A program made the translations under genes and the position numbers. This document shows, piece by piece, positions 8,863 to 18,074 of a stretch of DNA of 64,000 nucleotides. Numbering within the stretch: position 1 is the first letter of the stretch; each line of letters opens with the position of its first letter. Below the pieces are notes generated by a model. That model saw only the letters and a list, made by a program, of their open reading frames with translations, was not told the DNA's origin and did not search any database. Origin of the DNA: Kosakonia cowanii JCM 10956 = DSM 18146 (GTDB lineage Bacteria > Pseudomonadota > Gammaproteobacteria > Enterobacterales > Enterobacteriaceae); NCBI RefSeq assembly GCF_001975225.1, contig NZ_CP019445.1, forward strand, positions 1,116,001-1,180,000, given 5' to 3'.

Positions 8863-10728
8863 ATGGCCGTTATCAGGGATTACAATAAGTTAGCGAGCGA
8901 TATCCTGCGGGAGGTCGGCGGTGAAGAGAACATCAGCAACTTCTCCCGCTGCGCCACACGACTGCGTCTTGTCCTCAATGAAACGCCTGCCACGGCAAAA
9001 AACAACGTGCAGAGTTTGCCCGGCGTAATTGCGGTGGTTGAGAGCGGCGGTCAGTTCCAGGTGGTGATTGGTACCCATGTCGCCGATGTCTTTAACGCCC
9101 TGAGCGGCATGGTGAAAGAGCGCGGGGATGACGCGCCGCCAGCCAAAACGCGCTGGCTTGATGCGGTGATCGCCACCATGTCAGCGGTGTTTGCCCCAAT
9201 CGTCTATATTCTTGCCGCCGCCGGGATTTTACAGGGTTTGTTGATCCTGCTCGGCCTTGCGGATGCGGATGCGGATATCAAGTCCACCGGCACCTTTGCG
9301 GTGCTCAACTTTATGTCCTGGACGCCGTTTGCCTTCCTGCCGGTGTTTATTGCTATCACCGCCGCGCGCCATTTTAAGTGCAACCCCTTTAATGCCGTGC
9401 TCTGCTGCTGTGCGCTGATCAACCCCGAGTGGACGGCGCTGGCGGGCAAAATCGCCGCCGGTAACGAAGTGAAGTTCCTCTTCTTCCCGCTGGCGGAAAC
9501 AGTTTATACCTCGTCGGTGCTGCCGCCGCTGTTCCTCGTCTGGGCGCTGTCGTGGTTTGAGCGCCGGGTGGAAAAATGGCTGCCGGAGGTGGTAAGCCCG
9601 CTCTTTACACCGCTTATCTGCTTTGTGGTGATTGTGCCGCTGACGCTGATTGTGATTGGGCCGCTGACCAGTTGGGCAGCGATTGGCGTGGCAAATGGCT
9701 ACAACGCCCTTTTCCATGCCGCTCCGGCGCTGGCGGCCGCGATTATTGGCGGCGTCTGGCAGGTGATTGTGATTTTTGGCGTTCACTGGGGCATTACGCC
9801 GGTGATCATGGCCAACTTCGACACCCAGGGGTATGACTCCTTCCAGGCTTACCAGACCATCGCGGTGATTGGTCAGATGGCAGCAGTCTTCGGCGTGTTT
9901 ATCAAAAGCCGTAACAAACAGCTGAAAGCCACCTCGCTGTCGGCGGGCGTCACCGCTATTTTTGGTATTACCGAACCGGCGATTTACGGCGTTACGCTGC
10001 GCTTTAAAAAGCCCTTTATCTGCGGCTGTATTGGCGGTGCCATCGGCGCAGTGGTCGCCAGCCTGTTTGGCAGCCTCTATTATGCTTATGCCGCGCTGCC
10101 GGGCCTCTTTACGCTGGTGAACGCCATCAGCCCCGATGCACCTATGTCCTTTATTGGCGAACTGGCCGGTGCCGGGACGGCGATTGTGCTGACCGTAGTG
10201 ATGGTGCAGTTTGTTGGCTTTGACGATCCGGTTGAAGAGACGCCCGCAGAGCAGAAACCAGCGACGGTTACCGTTGGCACACTACAAATGCTCAGCCCGA
10301 TTAAAGGCGAAGTGATTGCGCTGGAGAGCGTGAAAGATGAAGCGTTTGCCGGCAAAGTGCTGGGCGATGGCATCGCGATTGTCCCCGCCGAAGGGAAAGT
10401 GGTCGCGCCTTGCGATGCGCAGGTCGCGACATTAATTGACTCCCATCACGCTATCGGCCTGATCTGTGACAATGGCGCAGAATTACTGATCCATGTTGGC
10501 CTGAATACCGTTAATTTACAGGGGCAATACTTTACGCCGCTGGTGAAAGAGGGCGACCGGGTGACAGCAGGCACGCCTCTGCTGGCATTCGATAAGGCGA
10601 AAATTGAGCAGGCCGGGTATGATTTAACAACGCCGGTGCTGGTAGTGAACAGCGATGAGTTCACGCTTACTCACCATCAGTCACAAGGTGCCGTCACGGC
10701 GGGAGCGCCGCTGATGTCGCTGGCCTGA
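8863..10728 (+). CDS. PTS beta-glucoside transporter subunit IIBCA (BglF-like)
   Basis: A 621-residue three-domain permease. The IIB domain has its phosphocysteine at C30 (SRCATRLRLVL). The IIC domain spans about residues 105-455 and includes GITEPAIYGVTLRFKKPF. The IIA domain covers about 475-621 and includes the active-site histidine H544 (LLIHVGLNTV). Length and order match BglF-type proteins, so it carries its own IIA and needs only HPr. It is followed by its LacI-type regulator, but there is neither a LicT/BglG antiterminator nor a GH1 gene beside it, so the phospho-beta-glucosidase must be encoded elsewhere (ascB is a candidate). Two AscG-type operators precede it. Confidence 0.92.
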   Translation: MAVIRDYNKLASDILREVGGEENISNFSRCATRLRLVLNETPATAKNNVQSLPGVIAVVESGGQFQVVIGTHVADVFNALSGMVKERGDDAPPAKTRWLDAVIATMSAVFAPIVYILAAAGILQGLLILLGLADADADIKSTGTFAVLNFMSWTPFAFLPVFIAITAARHFKCNPFNAVLCCCALINPEWTALAGKIAAGNEVKFLFFPLAETVYTSSVLPPLFLVWALSWFERRVEKWLPEVVSPLFTPLICFVVIVPLTLIVIGPLTSWAAIGVANGYNALFHAAPALAAAIIGGVWQVIVIFGVHWGITPVIMANFDTQGYDSFQAYQTIAVIGQMAAVFGVFIKSRNKQLKATSLSAGVTAIFGITEPAIYGVTLRFKKPFICGCIGGAIGAVVASLFGSLYYAYAALPGLFTLVNAISPDAPMSFIGELAGAGTAIVLTVVMVQFVGFDDPVEETPAEQKPATVTVGTLQMLSPIKGEVIALESVKDEAFAGKVLGDGIAIVPAEGKVVAPCDAQVATLIDSHHAIGLICDNGAELLIHVGLNTVNLQGQYFTPLVKEGDRVTAGTPLLAFDKAKIEQAGYDLTTPVLVVNSDEFTLTHHQSQGAVTAGAPLMSLA

Positions 10729-10758
10729 CAAGAGAGATAACACGAGCGAGGATGAAGA

Positions 10759-11754
10759 ATGGTAACGATACTGGATGTCGCACGGCTGGCAGGCGTCTCC
10801 AAAGCGACGGTATCGCGCGCGCTGAACGGCAAAGTCTTTGTCCGCGAAGAGGTTAAAGCCCGCATTATGCAGGCGATTGACGAAACGGGTTACAAGCCAA
10901 ACCAACTGGCGCGCAACCTTGCCAATAATAAAACCAACTCCGTCGGTCTGGTGATCACTAACGGGCTCTACAACGGCCCGTTCTTCTCCAGCATGATTTA
11001 CCACGCGGCGACCGACAGCGAAATGCACGGTCGTCAGCTGGTGCTGGCGGATGGAAAACACAGCGCGCAAGAGGAGCGGGACGCTATCGACCTGCTGCTG
11101 TCGCTGCGCTGTGAAGCGATCCTCATCTACCCGAAATACCTGACGGTCGCCGAGCTGGACGAGATTATTGATACCAGCGAGACGCCGATTGTGGTGATTA
11201 ACCGCGAGCTGACCCGCAACCGCAGCCAGTGCGTGTTTGTTGACCACCAGCAGAGCAGTGAAAGGATGGTGGCGTATCTGCTGGCGCAGGGGCATACGCG
11301 TATTGCCTTTGTCGCCGGTTTCGAGGGGTCGCCCACCGGCGACAGCCGTCTGGCGGGGTATCACCAGGCGCTGCGCAACGCCGGAATCGAGCCGGACCCA
11401 CAGTTGCTGGTGCGCGGCAGTTGGAGCACCGATAGCGGTTATGCGGCCGGGCGCGAGCTGCTGGCGCGCAATGTGCCGTTCAGCTGTGTGCTGGCGGGGA
11501 ATGACGATATGGCGATTGGCGTGGCGAAAGCGTGTCAGGAGGCCGGGCTGCGCCTGCCGGAGGATGTTTCCCTTGCCGGGTTCGATGATTCGGTGATTGG
11601 CAAATATTACAACCCGGCGCTCACCACCCTGCATGTGCCGATGGATGAGATGATCCGCCACGCGGTAGCGATCCTCTTGTTGCCGGATGAAACGCCCCCG
11701 CGCGCCCATCAGGGCGAGTTGGTGTGCCGCGAGTCGGTGGTTAAGGTAGGCTAA
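10759..11754 (+). CDS. LacI-family regulator, AscG paralogue
   Basis: A 331-residue repressor with the N-terminal helix-turn-helix MVTILDVARLAGVSKATVSR, hinge KPNQLARNLAN and an effector domain including LVLADGKHSAQEERDAID, VDHQQSSERM and LAGNDDMAIGVAKA. It resembles AscG throughout. It is encoded 30 bases after the PTS gene on the same strand, so it is cotranscribed and likely autoregulated through the two operators before the PTS gene. Its DNA-reading helix (SKATVSRALN) is nearly that of AscG, so cross-regulation with ascFB is plausible (inference). Confidence 0.92.
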   Translation: MVTILDVARLAGVSKATVSRALNGKVFVREEVKARIMQAIDETGYKPNQLARNLANNKTNSVGLVITNGLYNGPFFSSMIYHAATDSEMHGRQLVLADGKHSAQEERDAIDLLLSLRCEAILIYPKYLTVAELDEIIDTSETPIVVINRELTRNRSQCVFVDHQQSSERMVAYLLAQGHTRIAFVAGFEGSPTGDSRLAGYHQALRNAGIEPDPQLLVRGSWSTDSGYAAGRELLARNVPFSCVLAGNDDMAIGVAKACQEAGLRLPEDVSLAGFDDSVIGKYYNPALTTLHVPMDEMIRHAVAILLLPDETPPRAHQGELVCRESVVKVG

Positions 11755-11765
11755 TGCCTGGTTTT

Positions 11766-12164
11766 TGTAGGCCGGATAAGGCAAAGCCGCCATCCGGCAA
11801 TGCAGCAGATTAATGCCTGATGGCGCTGCGCTTATCAGGCCTACGCAAACCGAATCGGTCAATAGCTTTGTAGGCCGGATAAGGCACCAGCCGCCATCCG
11901 GCAATGCAGCAGATTAATGCCTGATGGCGCTGCGCTTATCAGGCCTACGCAAACCGAATCGGTCAATAGCTTTGTAGGCCGGATAAGGCACCAGCCGCCA
12001 TCCGGCAATGCAGCAGATTAATGCCTGATGGCGCTGCGCTTATCAGGCCTACGCAAACCGAATCGGTTGAGAGCTTTGTAGGCCGGATAAGGCGGGAGCC
12101 GCCATCCGGCAATGCCACCGATTAATGCCTGATGGCGCTGCGCTTATCAGGCCTACAAATACTT
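11766..12164. repeat. Tandem array of four ~104-bp BIME units
   Basis: TGTAGGCCGGATAAGGC begins at 11766, 11869, 11973 and 12077, giving periods of 103, 104 and 104. Each unit contains two REP palindromes (GCCGCCATCCGGCA and TGATGGCGCTGCGCTTATCA) and a linker (AAACCGAATCGGT). The units are nearly identical. The array fills most of the 438-base gap between the LacI gene and the convergent aldo/keto reductase gene; nothing else is seen there. Confidence 0.92.
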
Positions 12165-12192
12165 ATCACGCCGACAAATACCGAATCGTTTG

Positions 12193-13053
12193 CTACGCGC
12201 CGATGCTGTTTAACGTCTCCAGCGCCTCGCGCGGCAATACCAGCTTGGCGCTGGCGAGGTTCTCCTGCAGATGCTGCGGAGAGGAGGTGCCAGGGATCAG
12301 CAAAATATTGGGTGAACGCTGTAACAACCACGCCAGCGCCACCTGCATGGGCGTGGCATCAAGCTCCGCCGCCACCGCATTCAGCTCGCTCGATTGCAGC
12401 GGTGAAAAACCGCCAAGCGGGAAGAACGGCACAAAGGCGATGCCCTGCTCATTCAGACTATCAATCAGCGCGTCATCCTGGCGGTTCGCCACGTTATAGA
12501 GATTCTGCACGCAGACGATGGGCGTCATTTTCTGCGCGTCCGCCACCTGCTTCGCCGTCACGTTGCTCAGGCCAATATGGCGAATCAAGCCGCGATCTTT
12601 AAGCTTAATTAAGGTCTCCAGCGGTGCCTCCAGCGACCCTTCCGCCGGGCCGTGGGCACTAAACATCGCGCGCAGGTTCACCACATCCAGCACATCAAGC
12701 CCGAGATTGCGCAGGTTATCTTCCACCGCGCGGGTCAGCTCTTCATCACTAAAAGCGGGCAGCCAGTTGGCTTTCTCGTCGCGGCGCGCGCCGACTTTGG
12801 TGACAATCGTCAGGTTATCCGGATAGGGATGCAGCGCCTGCTTAATCAATTTATTGGTGACGTGTGGGCCGTAAAAATCACTGGTATCAATATGATTCAC
12901 CCCGGCGGCCACCGCATCGCGCAGCACCTGCAGCGCGCGCGCTTCGTCGGCCGGCGGGCCAAACACGCCAGGGCCTGCGAGCTGCATTGCACCATAACCC
13001 AGACGACCCACTTCGTTGTCGCCCAGACGATAAGTCAGCGAAAGTTCAGACAT
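12193..13053 (-). CDS. Aldo/keto reductase, PdxI (YdbC)-like
   Basis: A 286-residue NADPH-dependent aldo/keto reductase, the length of E. coli PdxI, which reduces pyridoxal to pyridoxine. Visible motifs are LGYGAMQLAGPGVFGPP, the Asp/Tyr pair of the active site in HIDTSDFYGPHVTN, the lysine in IVTKVGARR, and LDVLDVVNLR, where the usual AKR histidine is replaced as in PdxI. The C-terminal NADPH-site region LLIPGTSSPQHLQEN is intact. The ATG at 13053 has an AGGAG site; an upstream extension of 21 codons has none. Monocistronic, facing the BIME array. Confidence 0.85.
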   Translation of the reverse strand: MSELSLTYRLGDNEVGRLGYGAMQLAGPGVFGPPADEARALQVLRDAVAAGVNHIDTSDFYGPHVTNKLIKQALHPYPDNLTIVTKVGARRDEKANWLPAFSDEELTRAVEDNLRNLGLDVLDVVNLRAMFSAHGPAEGSLEAPLETLIKLKDRGLIRHIGLSNVTAKQVADAQKMTPIVCVQNLYNVANRQDDALIDSLNEQGIAFVPFFPLGGFSPLQSSELNAVAAELDATPMQVALAWLLQRSPNILLIPGTSSPQHLQENLASAKLVLPREALETLNSIGA

Positions 13054-13220
13054 AGCATTGCTCCTGTGTGTTAAGTCAGTCGATTGTAGGCGGCGCGTCT
13101 GAAGGCGGCAATGCACCTTTTGTGCGAAGGGTAAAGGCGCCCCTCAAGCCATGGATATATAACGCAATCGTTACAAGAAATGTCTACACTTGAGAAAACG
13201 GGCCTTCTCGAGGATGTCAT

Positions 13221-14174
13221 ATGATTTTTCCAGCTATGCCAGTCAACGAAAAAGAGCGTCTGCACTCTTTATACATGATGGATCTGCTTGATAAAAAAGA
13301 TGACGAACGCTTCGACCGCTTAACCCGCATGGCGAAAACCACCTTCGATGTGCCGATTGCGGTGATTAGCCTGCTCGATCGCGATCGCCAGTGGCTGCTC
13401 TCTCGCGGCGGCATCGATACCCATGAAACCCCGCGCAACCTCTCTTTCTGCGCCCACGCCATTCTCGAAGAGGGCGTCTTTATTGTGAAAGATACCCAGA
13501 TGGATACGCGTTTTGCCGATAACCCCTTTGTTACCGGCGAACCGTGGGTGCGTTTCTACGCCGGTTGCCCGGTGCATCTGCCGGATGGCGCCATTGCCGG
13601 CACCATCTGCATTATCGACACCTACCCGCGCCCCTTCTCCAGCGCGGAGATCAACACCCTGCTCGATTTTGCCGCCATCGTCGAAGATGAGTTTTTAATC
13701 CTCAGTATGGCGATGACCGATGCCCTGACCGGCATGCCGAACAGCCGCGGCTTTTACCGCTCCGGCGAGAAGCGCTTCACCTTGTCAAAAGAGCACAACA
13801 CGCCCTTTAGCCTGCTCTATTTCAGTATCGATAACCTGAAGTCGATCAACGAAGTGCTGGGCAGTAAAGAGGGGGATGCGGTGGTGAAAACCTTCGCCAG
13901 CACGCTGATGAAATGCCTGCAGGAGCAGGATATCGCCGCGCGCATGGGCGGCGGTGAGTTTGCCGTGCTGCTCAGCAACAGCGCCGAGCACGATGTCGAT
14001 GCCTTCCTGTTTGACCTGCAAACGCGAATGGACACGCTGGAGGTGAGCGGCGGCAAAAACTACCACATAAATTACTCTCACGGCGTGATTGAGCAGGATG
14101 AGAAGTACACCACCCTGCGCGACATGCTGGAGGAGAGCGGCAAAGTGATGTACGCGGAAAAACGTCGTCGCTAA
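13221..14174 (+). CDS. GAF protein with degenerate GGDEF domain
   Basis: A 317-residue soluble protein. A GAF sensor domain spans about residues 15-155 (RLHSLYMMDLLDKKDDERFD, FCAHAILEEGVFIVKD, IAGTICIIDTYPRPFS). A GGDEF-like domain follows from about 165 to 315 (MTDALTGMPNSRGFYRSG). The signature motif reads RMGGGEFAVLL: GGGEF in place of GGDEF, so the third-position acidic metal ligand is lost. The first metal-binding Asp of the D-x-D-FK-IN motif is also gone (FSIDNLKSINEVLG). It is therefore unlikely to make c-di-GMP and may act as a binding or regulatory protein (inference). Its stop overlaps the convergent hycI stop by 4 bases. Confidence 0.85.
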   Translation: MIFPAMPVNEKERLHSLYMMDLLDKKDDERFDRLTRMAKTTFDVPIAVISLLDRDRQWLLSRGGIDTHETPRNLSFCAHAILEEGVFIVKDTQMDTRFADNPFVTGEPWVRFYAGCPVHLPDGAIAGTICIIDTYPRPFSSAEINTLLDFAAIVEDEFLILSMAMTDALTGMPNSRGFYRSGEKRFTLSKEHNTPFSLLYFSIDNLKSINEVLGSKEGDAVVKTFASTLMKCLQEQDIAARMGGGEFAVLLSNSAEHDVDAFLFDLQTRMDTLEVSGGKNYHINYSHGVIEQDEKYTTLRDMLEESGKVMYAEKRRR

Positions 14175-14626
14175 AGGGTGGCGAAACCGCCCTGCCCTTG
14201 CCAGCCCTCAAGCCGCTGATAGATCGTCTCTACCGCCGCCTTCACCGGCGGCGTCATCGGGTAGTAAAAGCCGACGATATCGGGCTGAATGCCGAGGAAA
14301 ATCACCTCGCCGACATCCTCTTTCAACTGATCGATCAGGTAGTTGAGCGGCATATTGTGGGTGGTCATCATAAACATCTCGGCGATGTCGTCCGGGTTAA
14401 CCACGCGGATCTCGCCGGGGTTAAGCCCCATATCGGTAGCGTCGACCAGCAGCAGCCGTGCCGGGCGCAAATCACGGATCGCGGCAACATCATTCTCCGG
14501 CGCGCTGCCGCCATCAATCACCCGCCACTCTCCCGCAGGTTTTGCGGCGCACATCTCCGCCAGCAGCGGGCCTGCGCCATCGTCGCCCATCATGCTGTTG
14601 CCAACACAGAGTAAAACGTCAGTCAC
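14171..14626 (-). CDS. hycI: HycI, hydrogenase-3 maturation endopeptidase
   Basis: A 151-residue nickel-dependent protease that removes the 32-residue C-terminal extension of HycE once the NiFe(CN)2CO centre is installed. Metal-ligand motifs are present: GNSMMGDDGAG with the first Asp, LLVDATDMGLNPGE with the second, and TTHNMPLNYL with the His. It is the last gene of hycABCDEFGHI and overlaps hycH by 8 bases, so it is translated from the formate hydrogenlyase transcript. Confidence 0.95.
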   Translation of the reverse strand: MTDVLLCVGNSMMGDDGAGPLLAEMCAAKPAGEWRVIDGGSAPENDVAAIRDLRPARLLLVDATDMGLNPGEIRVVNPDDIAEMFMMTTHNMPLNYLIDQLKEDVGEVIFLGIQPDIVGFYYPMTPPVKAAVETIYQRLEGWQGQGGFATL

Positions 14627-15029
14627 GTAACCTCCTGACCATCAGATAGATGGCGCTCTCCTGGTAAATGTCATGCAGCATCGACAGCAACTCGCGGCTC
14701 CACGCCTGCTGCGTTTCACTTTGCTGCGCCAGCGCGCGGTCAAAAGCGTTCGCCAGCAGCATCACATGCGTACTGTCGATAACAATTTCACCGTAGCGCG
14801 GCACCCCTTCCATTTTCCGCCGCGCTTCGCTGCCCGCTTCAAGGGTGGCGATCCACGCCAGATAGTCGTCCCACGAGCAGGTGAGCGCCGCCTCCAGACA
14901 GTCGATCACCCCAAGATGGTGACCAATAGCCAGACTGTAGTAGACCACCTGCTGCGCCTGCGGCGGCGTCGCCTCGTTTTCATCGATAAATTTGCGCCGC
15001 AGCTGGCTAAAGACCACCGTTTCGCCCAT
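14619..15029 (-). CDS. hycH: HycH, formate hydrogenlyase assembly protein
   Basis: A 136-residue soluble protein matching the size and composition of E. coli HycH (GETVVFSQLRRKFIDENEAT, GVPRYGEIVIDSTHVMLLA, IYQESAIYLMVRRL). It is needed for maturation of the hydrogenase-3 large subunit but is not part of the final complex; its exact step is unclear. It shares one base with the hycG stop and overlaps hycI, as in E. coli. Confidence 0.93.
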   Translation of the reverse strand: MGETVVFSQLRRKFIDENEATPPQAQQVVYYSLAIGHHLGVIDCLEAALTCSWDDYLAWIATLEAGSEARRKMEGVPRYGEIVIDSTHVMLLANAFDRALAQQSETQQAWSRELLSMLHDIYQESAIYLMVRRLRD

Positions 15030-15793
15030 CAGATTTTCGCCTCCTGCACCACCTGATTAAGGTGGCTGACAATCTCCGTCAGGCGCGGATCGTTCTCCTG
15101 CGCCAGCCAGTTCATCACTTCATGCTCACCGAGGGTGCGCAGGCGCAGGTAGTCATCGGCAATCTGGCGGCCATAGCGATAACCCGCCAGCCGACGCGCG
15201 GTGCGATCCACTTTGACCCGCAATGGCTGCACCATCTGCGGATGGAGGATCTCCGCCGGTTGATCGTCCAGTTCGCCGGGCAGACGAGCGTGAATTTTCT
15301 GCTCCAGCAGCCCGAGCGCCATCGCAAAGCCATACAGCGTGGCGGCGGGCGTCGGCGGGCAGCCGGGAATATAGACATCGACCGGCACGATCTTGTCGGT
15401 ACCGCCCCAGACGCAGTAGAGATCGTGGAAGATCCCGCCGCTATTGCCGCAGGCACCGTAGGAGATGCAGATCTTCGGATCCGGTGCCGATTGCCAGGCG
15501 CGTAACGCCGGGGAGCGCATTGCGCGGGTGACCGCGCCGGTAAAGAGCAAAATATCGGCGTGACGCGGCGAGGGCACCACTTTAATACCGAAGCGTTCGG
15601 CGTCAAACAGCGGCGAAAGGGTAGCGAAAATCTCAATTTCACAGCCATTGCAGCCGCCGCAATCCACGCGGTAGACGTAGGCCGAGCGTTTGATCTTCTT
15701 CAGCAGCGAGGCTTTCATGCTGGCGATGGACTCCTCCACCGTCATGGGCAGCGGAATGCCCTCTGCGTCGCGCGGTCCAATAAGCTGGCTCAT
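15029..15793 (-). CDS. hycG: HycG, hydrogenase-3 small subunit
   Basis: A 254-residue NiFe hydrogenase small subunit, related to complex I NuoB. It carries the proximal [4Fe-4S] cluster with ligands visible in [26 protein letters not shown] and [14 protein letters not shown]. It has no Tat signal, consistent with the cytoplasmic face of formate hydrogenlyase. Electrons reach it from HycF/HycB and pass to the NiFe site in HycE. Encoded between hycF and hycH with 1-base overlaps. Confidence 0.96.
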   Translation of the reverse strand: MSQLIGPRDAEGIPLPMTVEESIASMKASLLKKIKRSAYVYRVDCGGCNGCEIEIFATLSPLFDAERFGIKVVPSPRHADILLFTGAVTRAMRSPALRAWQSAPDPKICISYGACGNSGGIFHDLYCVWGGTDKIVPVDVYIPGCPPTPAATLYGFAMALGLLEQKIHARLPGELDDQPAEILHPQMVQPLRVKVDRTARRLAGYRYGRQIADDYLRLRTLGEHEVMNWLAQENDPRLTEIVSHLNQVVQEAKI

Positions 15794-16335
15794 TAGCTGG
15801 CCTCTCTCATATGGCGGGTCAATTCAATACGGTCGGTTGGCACCAGGCACTGCTGGCGTTTACAGGCCGGGCAGGTTTCAAAGCTGGCGCGGTGCGCTTC
15901 GGCGCGGGTGTCGCCGTTATGCGCCAGCAGCGCGATGGCGTAATCGATCTCTTTCTGCACGGCAAAGGGGCGCGCGCATTCGCGGCACTGGCACAGCTCA
16001 AAGCGCGACTGTTGCAGAAAGTCGGCCTTGTTCCACACCGCCAGCTCATACTCCTGCGACAGGGTAATCGCCGCTGTCGGGCAGACCTCTTCGCAGCGGG
16101 CACAGAAGATGCAGCGCCCAAGATTAAACTGCCAGGCCTGCTCGCCGGTGGCGAGATCGGTCTCTACCGTCAGGGCATTAGAGGGGCAGGCATTGACGCA
16201 CGCCGCGCAGCCGATGCACTGCTGCGGGTTGTGCTGCGGCTTACCGCGAAAATTTTTATCAACTGGCATCGGCGATAGCGGATAGTCGCTTGTCGGCGCG
16301 CCGGTTTTGATCACTTTTTTGATAAAGGTAAACAT
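15793..16335 (-). CDS. hycF: HycF, hydrogenase-3 [4Fe-4S] subunit
   Basis: A 180-residue ferredoxin-like subunit related to NuoI. Two [4Fe-4S] motifs are clear: [18 protein letters not shown] and [18 protein letters not shown]. An additional CxxC-type region ([10 protein letters not shown] and CPACKRQQC) is near the C-terminus. The ATG at 16335 ([12 protein letters not shown]) matches the E. coli start; a TTG three codons upstream lies too close to the GGAG site. It shares one base with hycG. Confidence 0.95.
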   Translation of the reverse strand: MFTFIKKVIKTGAPTSDYPLSPMPVDKNFRGKPQHNPQQCIGCAACVNACPSNALTVETDLATGEQAWQFNLGRCIFCARCEEVCPTAAITLSQEYELAVWNKADFLQQSRFELCQCRECARPFAVQKEIDYAIALLAHNGDTRAEAHRASFETCPACKRQQCLVPTDRIELTRHMREAS

Positions 16336-16352
16336 GGCTTGCAACGCTCCTT

Positions 16353-18062
16353 CTATTTCAGCGGCGAGTGCTTACGCTCAATGCTGTAGCGCTCCAGCTC
16401 TTTGTAGGGCACCACCTGGCTCTTTTTCTTGCGCACATCCACCACCGTCATGCGGTCGGTGCAGGAGTAACAAGGATCGAGGCTGCCGATAATCAGCGGC
16501 GCGTCAGAGACGGTATTGCCGCGCAGCATGTAGCGCAGGGTTGGCCAGTTGGCGTAGGTCGCCGCACGGCAGCGCCAGCGGTAGAGTTTCTGGTTGTCGC
16601 CGGTCATGCTCCAGTGGATATCATCCCCGCGCGGCGCTTCGGAAAAGCCGAGAGCAAAGCGGTGCGGAATATAGGTAAAGCCCTCGACCATCAGCGGGCC
16701 GCCGGGCAGGTTATCGAGCCCGAAATCAATCATGTTCAGGGCGGTAAAGACTTCGTTGATGCGCACTTTCAGGCGCGAAATGACATCGCAGCCCTGCTCG
16801 GTGTGGACGGTCATTGGCAGCAGGCCGTAGCCGACAAACGGGTGATCGGCGCGGGTGTCGCGGGCATGGCCGCTGGCGCGCACCATCGGGCCGACATTGC
16901 TGAAGTCGCGGGCGATTTGCGGATCAAGGCGGCCAATGCCGACCGTGCGCTGCTCTATGTTCGGCGTGCTCAACAGCATATCGACCAGCTCCTGCACATC
17001 GCGGCGCATCTGCTGCGCCAGCTGGCGGGTCTGGATCATCTCATCCTTCAGCATGTCGCGACGGATACCGCCAATCAGGTTCAGGCCGTAGGTTTTACGC
17101 GCCCCGGTGAGAATTTCCGCCATCTTCATCGAGGTTTCACGCACGCGGAAGAACTGCATAAAGCCGGAGTCAAAGCCGACAAAGTGGCAGGCCAGGCCGA
17201 GGTTGAGCAGGTTGGAGTGCAGGCGCTCCACCTCAAGCAAAATGGCGCGGATCATCTGCGCACGCTCCGGCACGACAATGCCCATCGCGTTCTCCACCGA
17301 GGTGGTGTAAGCGGTGCTGTGGGCAAAGCCGCAGATGCCGCAGACGCGATCCGACAGAAAGGTCACCTCGTTGTAACCCATGCGGGTTTCTGCCAGCTTT
17401 TCCATGCCGCGGTGAACATAGAACATGCGGTAATCGGCGTCGATAATGTTCTCGCCATCGACGAATAGACGGAAATGGCCCGGTTCGTCAGAGGTGACGT
17501 GCAGCGGGCCAATTGGCACCACATTGTTCTTCTTATTACCCAGTTCGTTGATGAACTCGTAGGTTTCCGCATCGGTGGTCGGCGCGGGGCGCTGGCGGTA
17601 ATCCATGCTGTCTTTGCGCAGCGGATAGAGTTCATCCGGCCAGTCATCGGGCAGCACCAGACGGCGCTCATCGGGCAGGCCTACCGGGATCAGGCCATAC
17701 ATATCGCGCACTTCGCGCTCGCCCCACACTGCCGCCGGCACGCGCGGCGTGACCGAGGGGTACTCCGGTTTCAGGGCATCCACTTCGACGCGCACGGTGA
17801 TCCAGCACTTCACGCCCTGCTCCATCGACAGCACGTAGTAAACGGCGAAGTGGCCGTTGAGCTTGCGCTCATCGTTGCCAAACAGCACCGACAGCCAGCC
17901 GCCCTGCTGGTAGTAGAGGAACTCGACCACCTCCGGCAGATAGTTAATTTTGATGGTCAGGGTCAGCTGATCCTTTGTCTGCCATGCGCTGTCCAGCACC
18001 ACGCCGGGGAATTTTTCATGCAGCGCGGCAAGGTAGTGTTGGCCGATCTTTTCTTCAGACAT
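16353..18062 (-). CDS. hycE: HycE, hydrogenase-3 large (NiFe) subunit
   Basis: A 569-residue catalytic subunit, identical in length to E. coli HycE. The N-terminal third is a NuoC-like domain and the rest is NuoD/large-subunit-like. NiFe ligands lie in RVCGICGFAHS (about residues 241-244) and DPCYSCTDR (C531 and C534). The precursor extends 32 residues beyond R537 (starting MTVVDVR), the segment HycI should cleave. It reduces protons to H2 with electrons from formate. It lies 12 bases downstream of the hycD stop. Confidence 0.97.
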   Translation of the reverse strand: MSEEKIGQHYLAALHEKFPGVVLDSAWQTKDQLTLTIKINYLPEVVEFLYYQQGGWLSVLFGNDERKLNGHFAVYYVLSMEQGVKCWITVRVEVDALKPEYPSVTPRVPAAVWGEREVRDMYGLIPVGLPDERRLVLPDDWPDELYPLRKDSMDYRQRPAPTTDAETYEFINELGNKKNNVVPIGPLHVTSDEPGHFRLFVDGENIIDADYRMFYVHRGMEKLAETRMGYNEVTFLSDRVCGICGFAHSTAYTTSVENAMGIVVPERAQMIRAILLEVERLHSNLLNLGLACHFVGFDSGFMQFFRVRETSMKMAEILTGARKTYGLNLIGGIRRDMLKDEMIQTRQLAQQMRRDVQELVDMLLSTPNIEQRTVGIGRLDPQIARDFSNVGPMVRASGHARDTRADHPFVGYGLLPMTVHTEQGCDVISRLKVRINEVFTALNMIDFGLDNLPGGPLMVEGFTYIPHRFALGFSEAPRGDDIHWSMTGDNQKLYRWRCRAATYANWPTLRYMLRGNTVSDAPLIIGSLDPCYSCTDRMTVVDVRKKKSQVVPYKELERYSIERKHSPLK

Positions 18063-18074
18063 AGATGAACTCTC

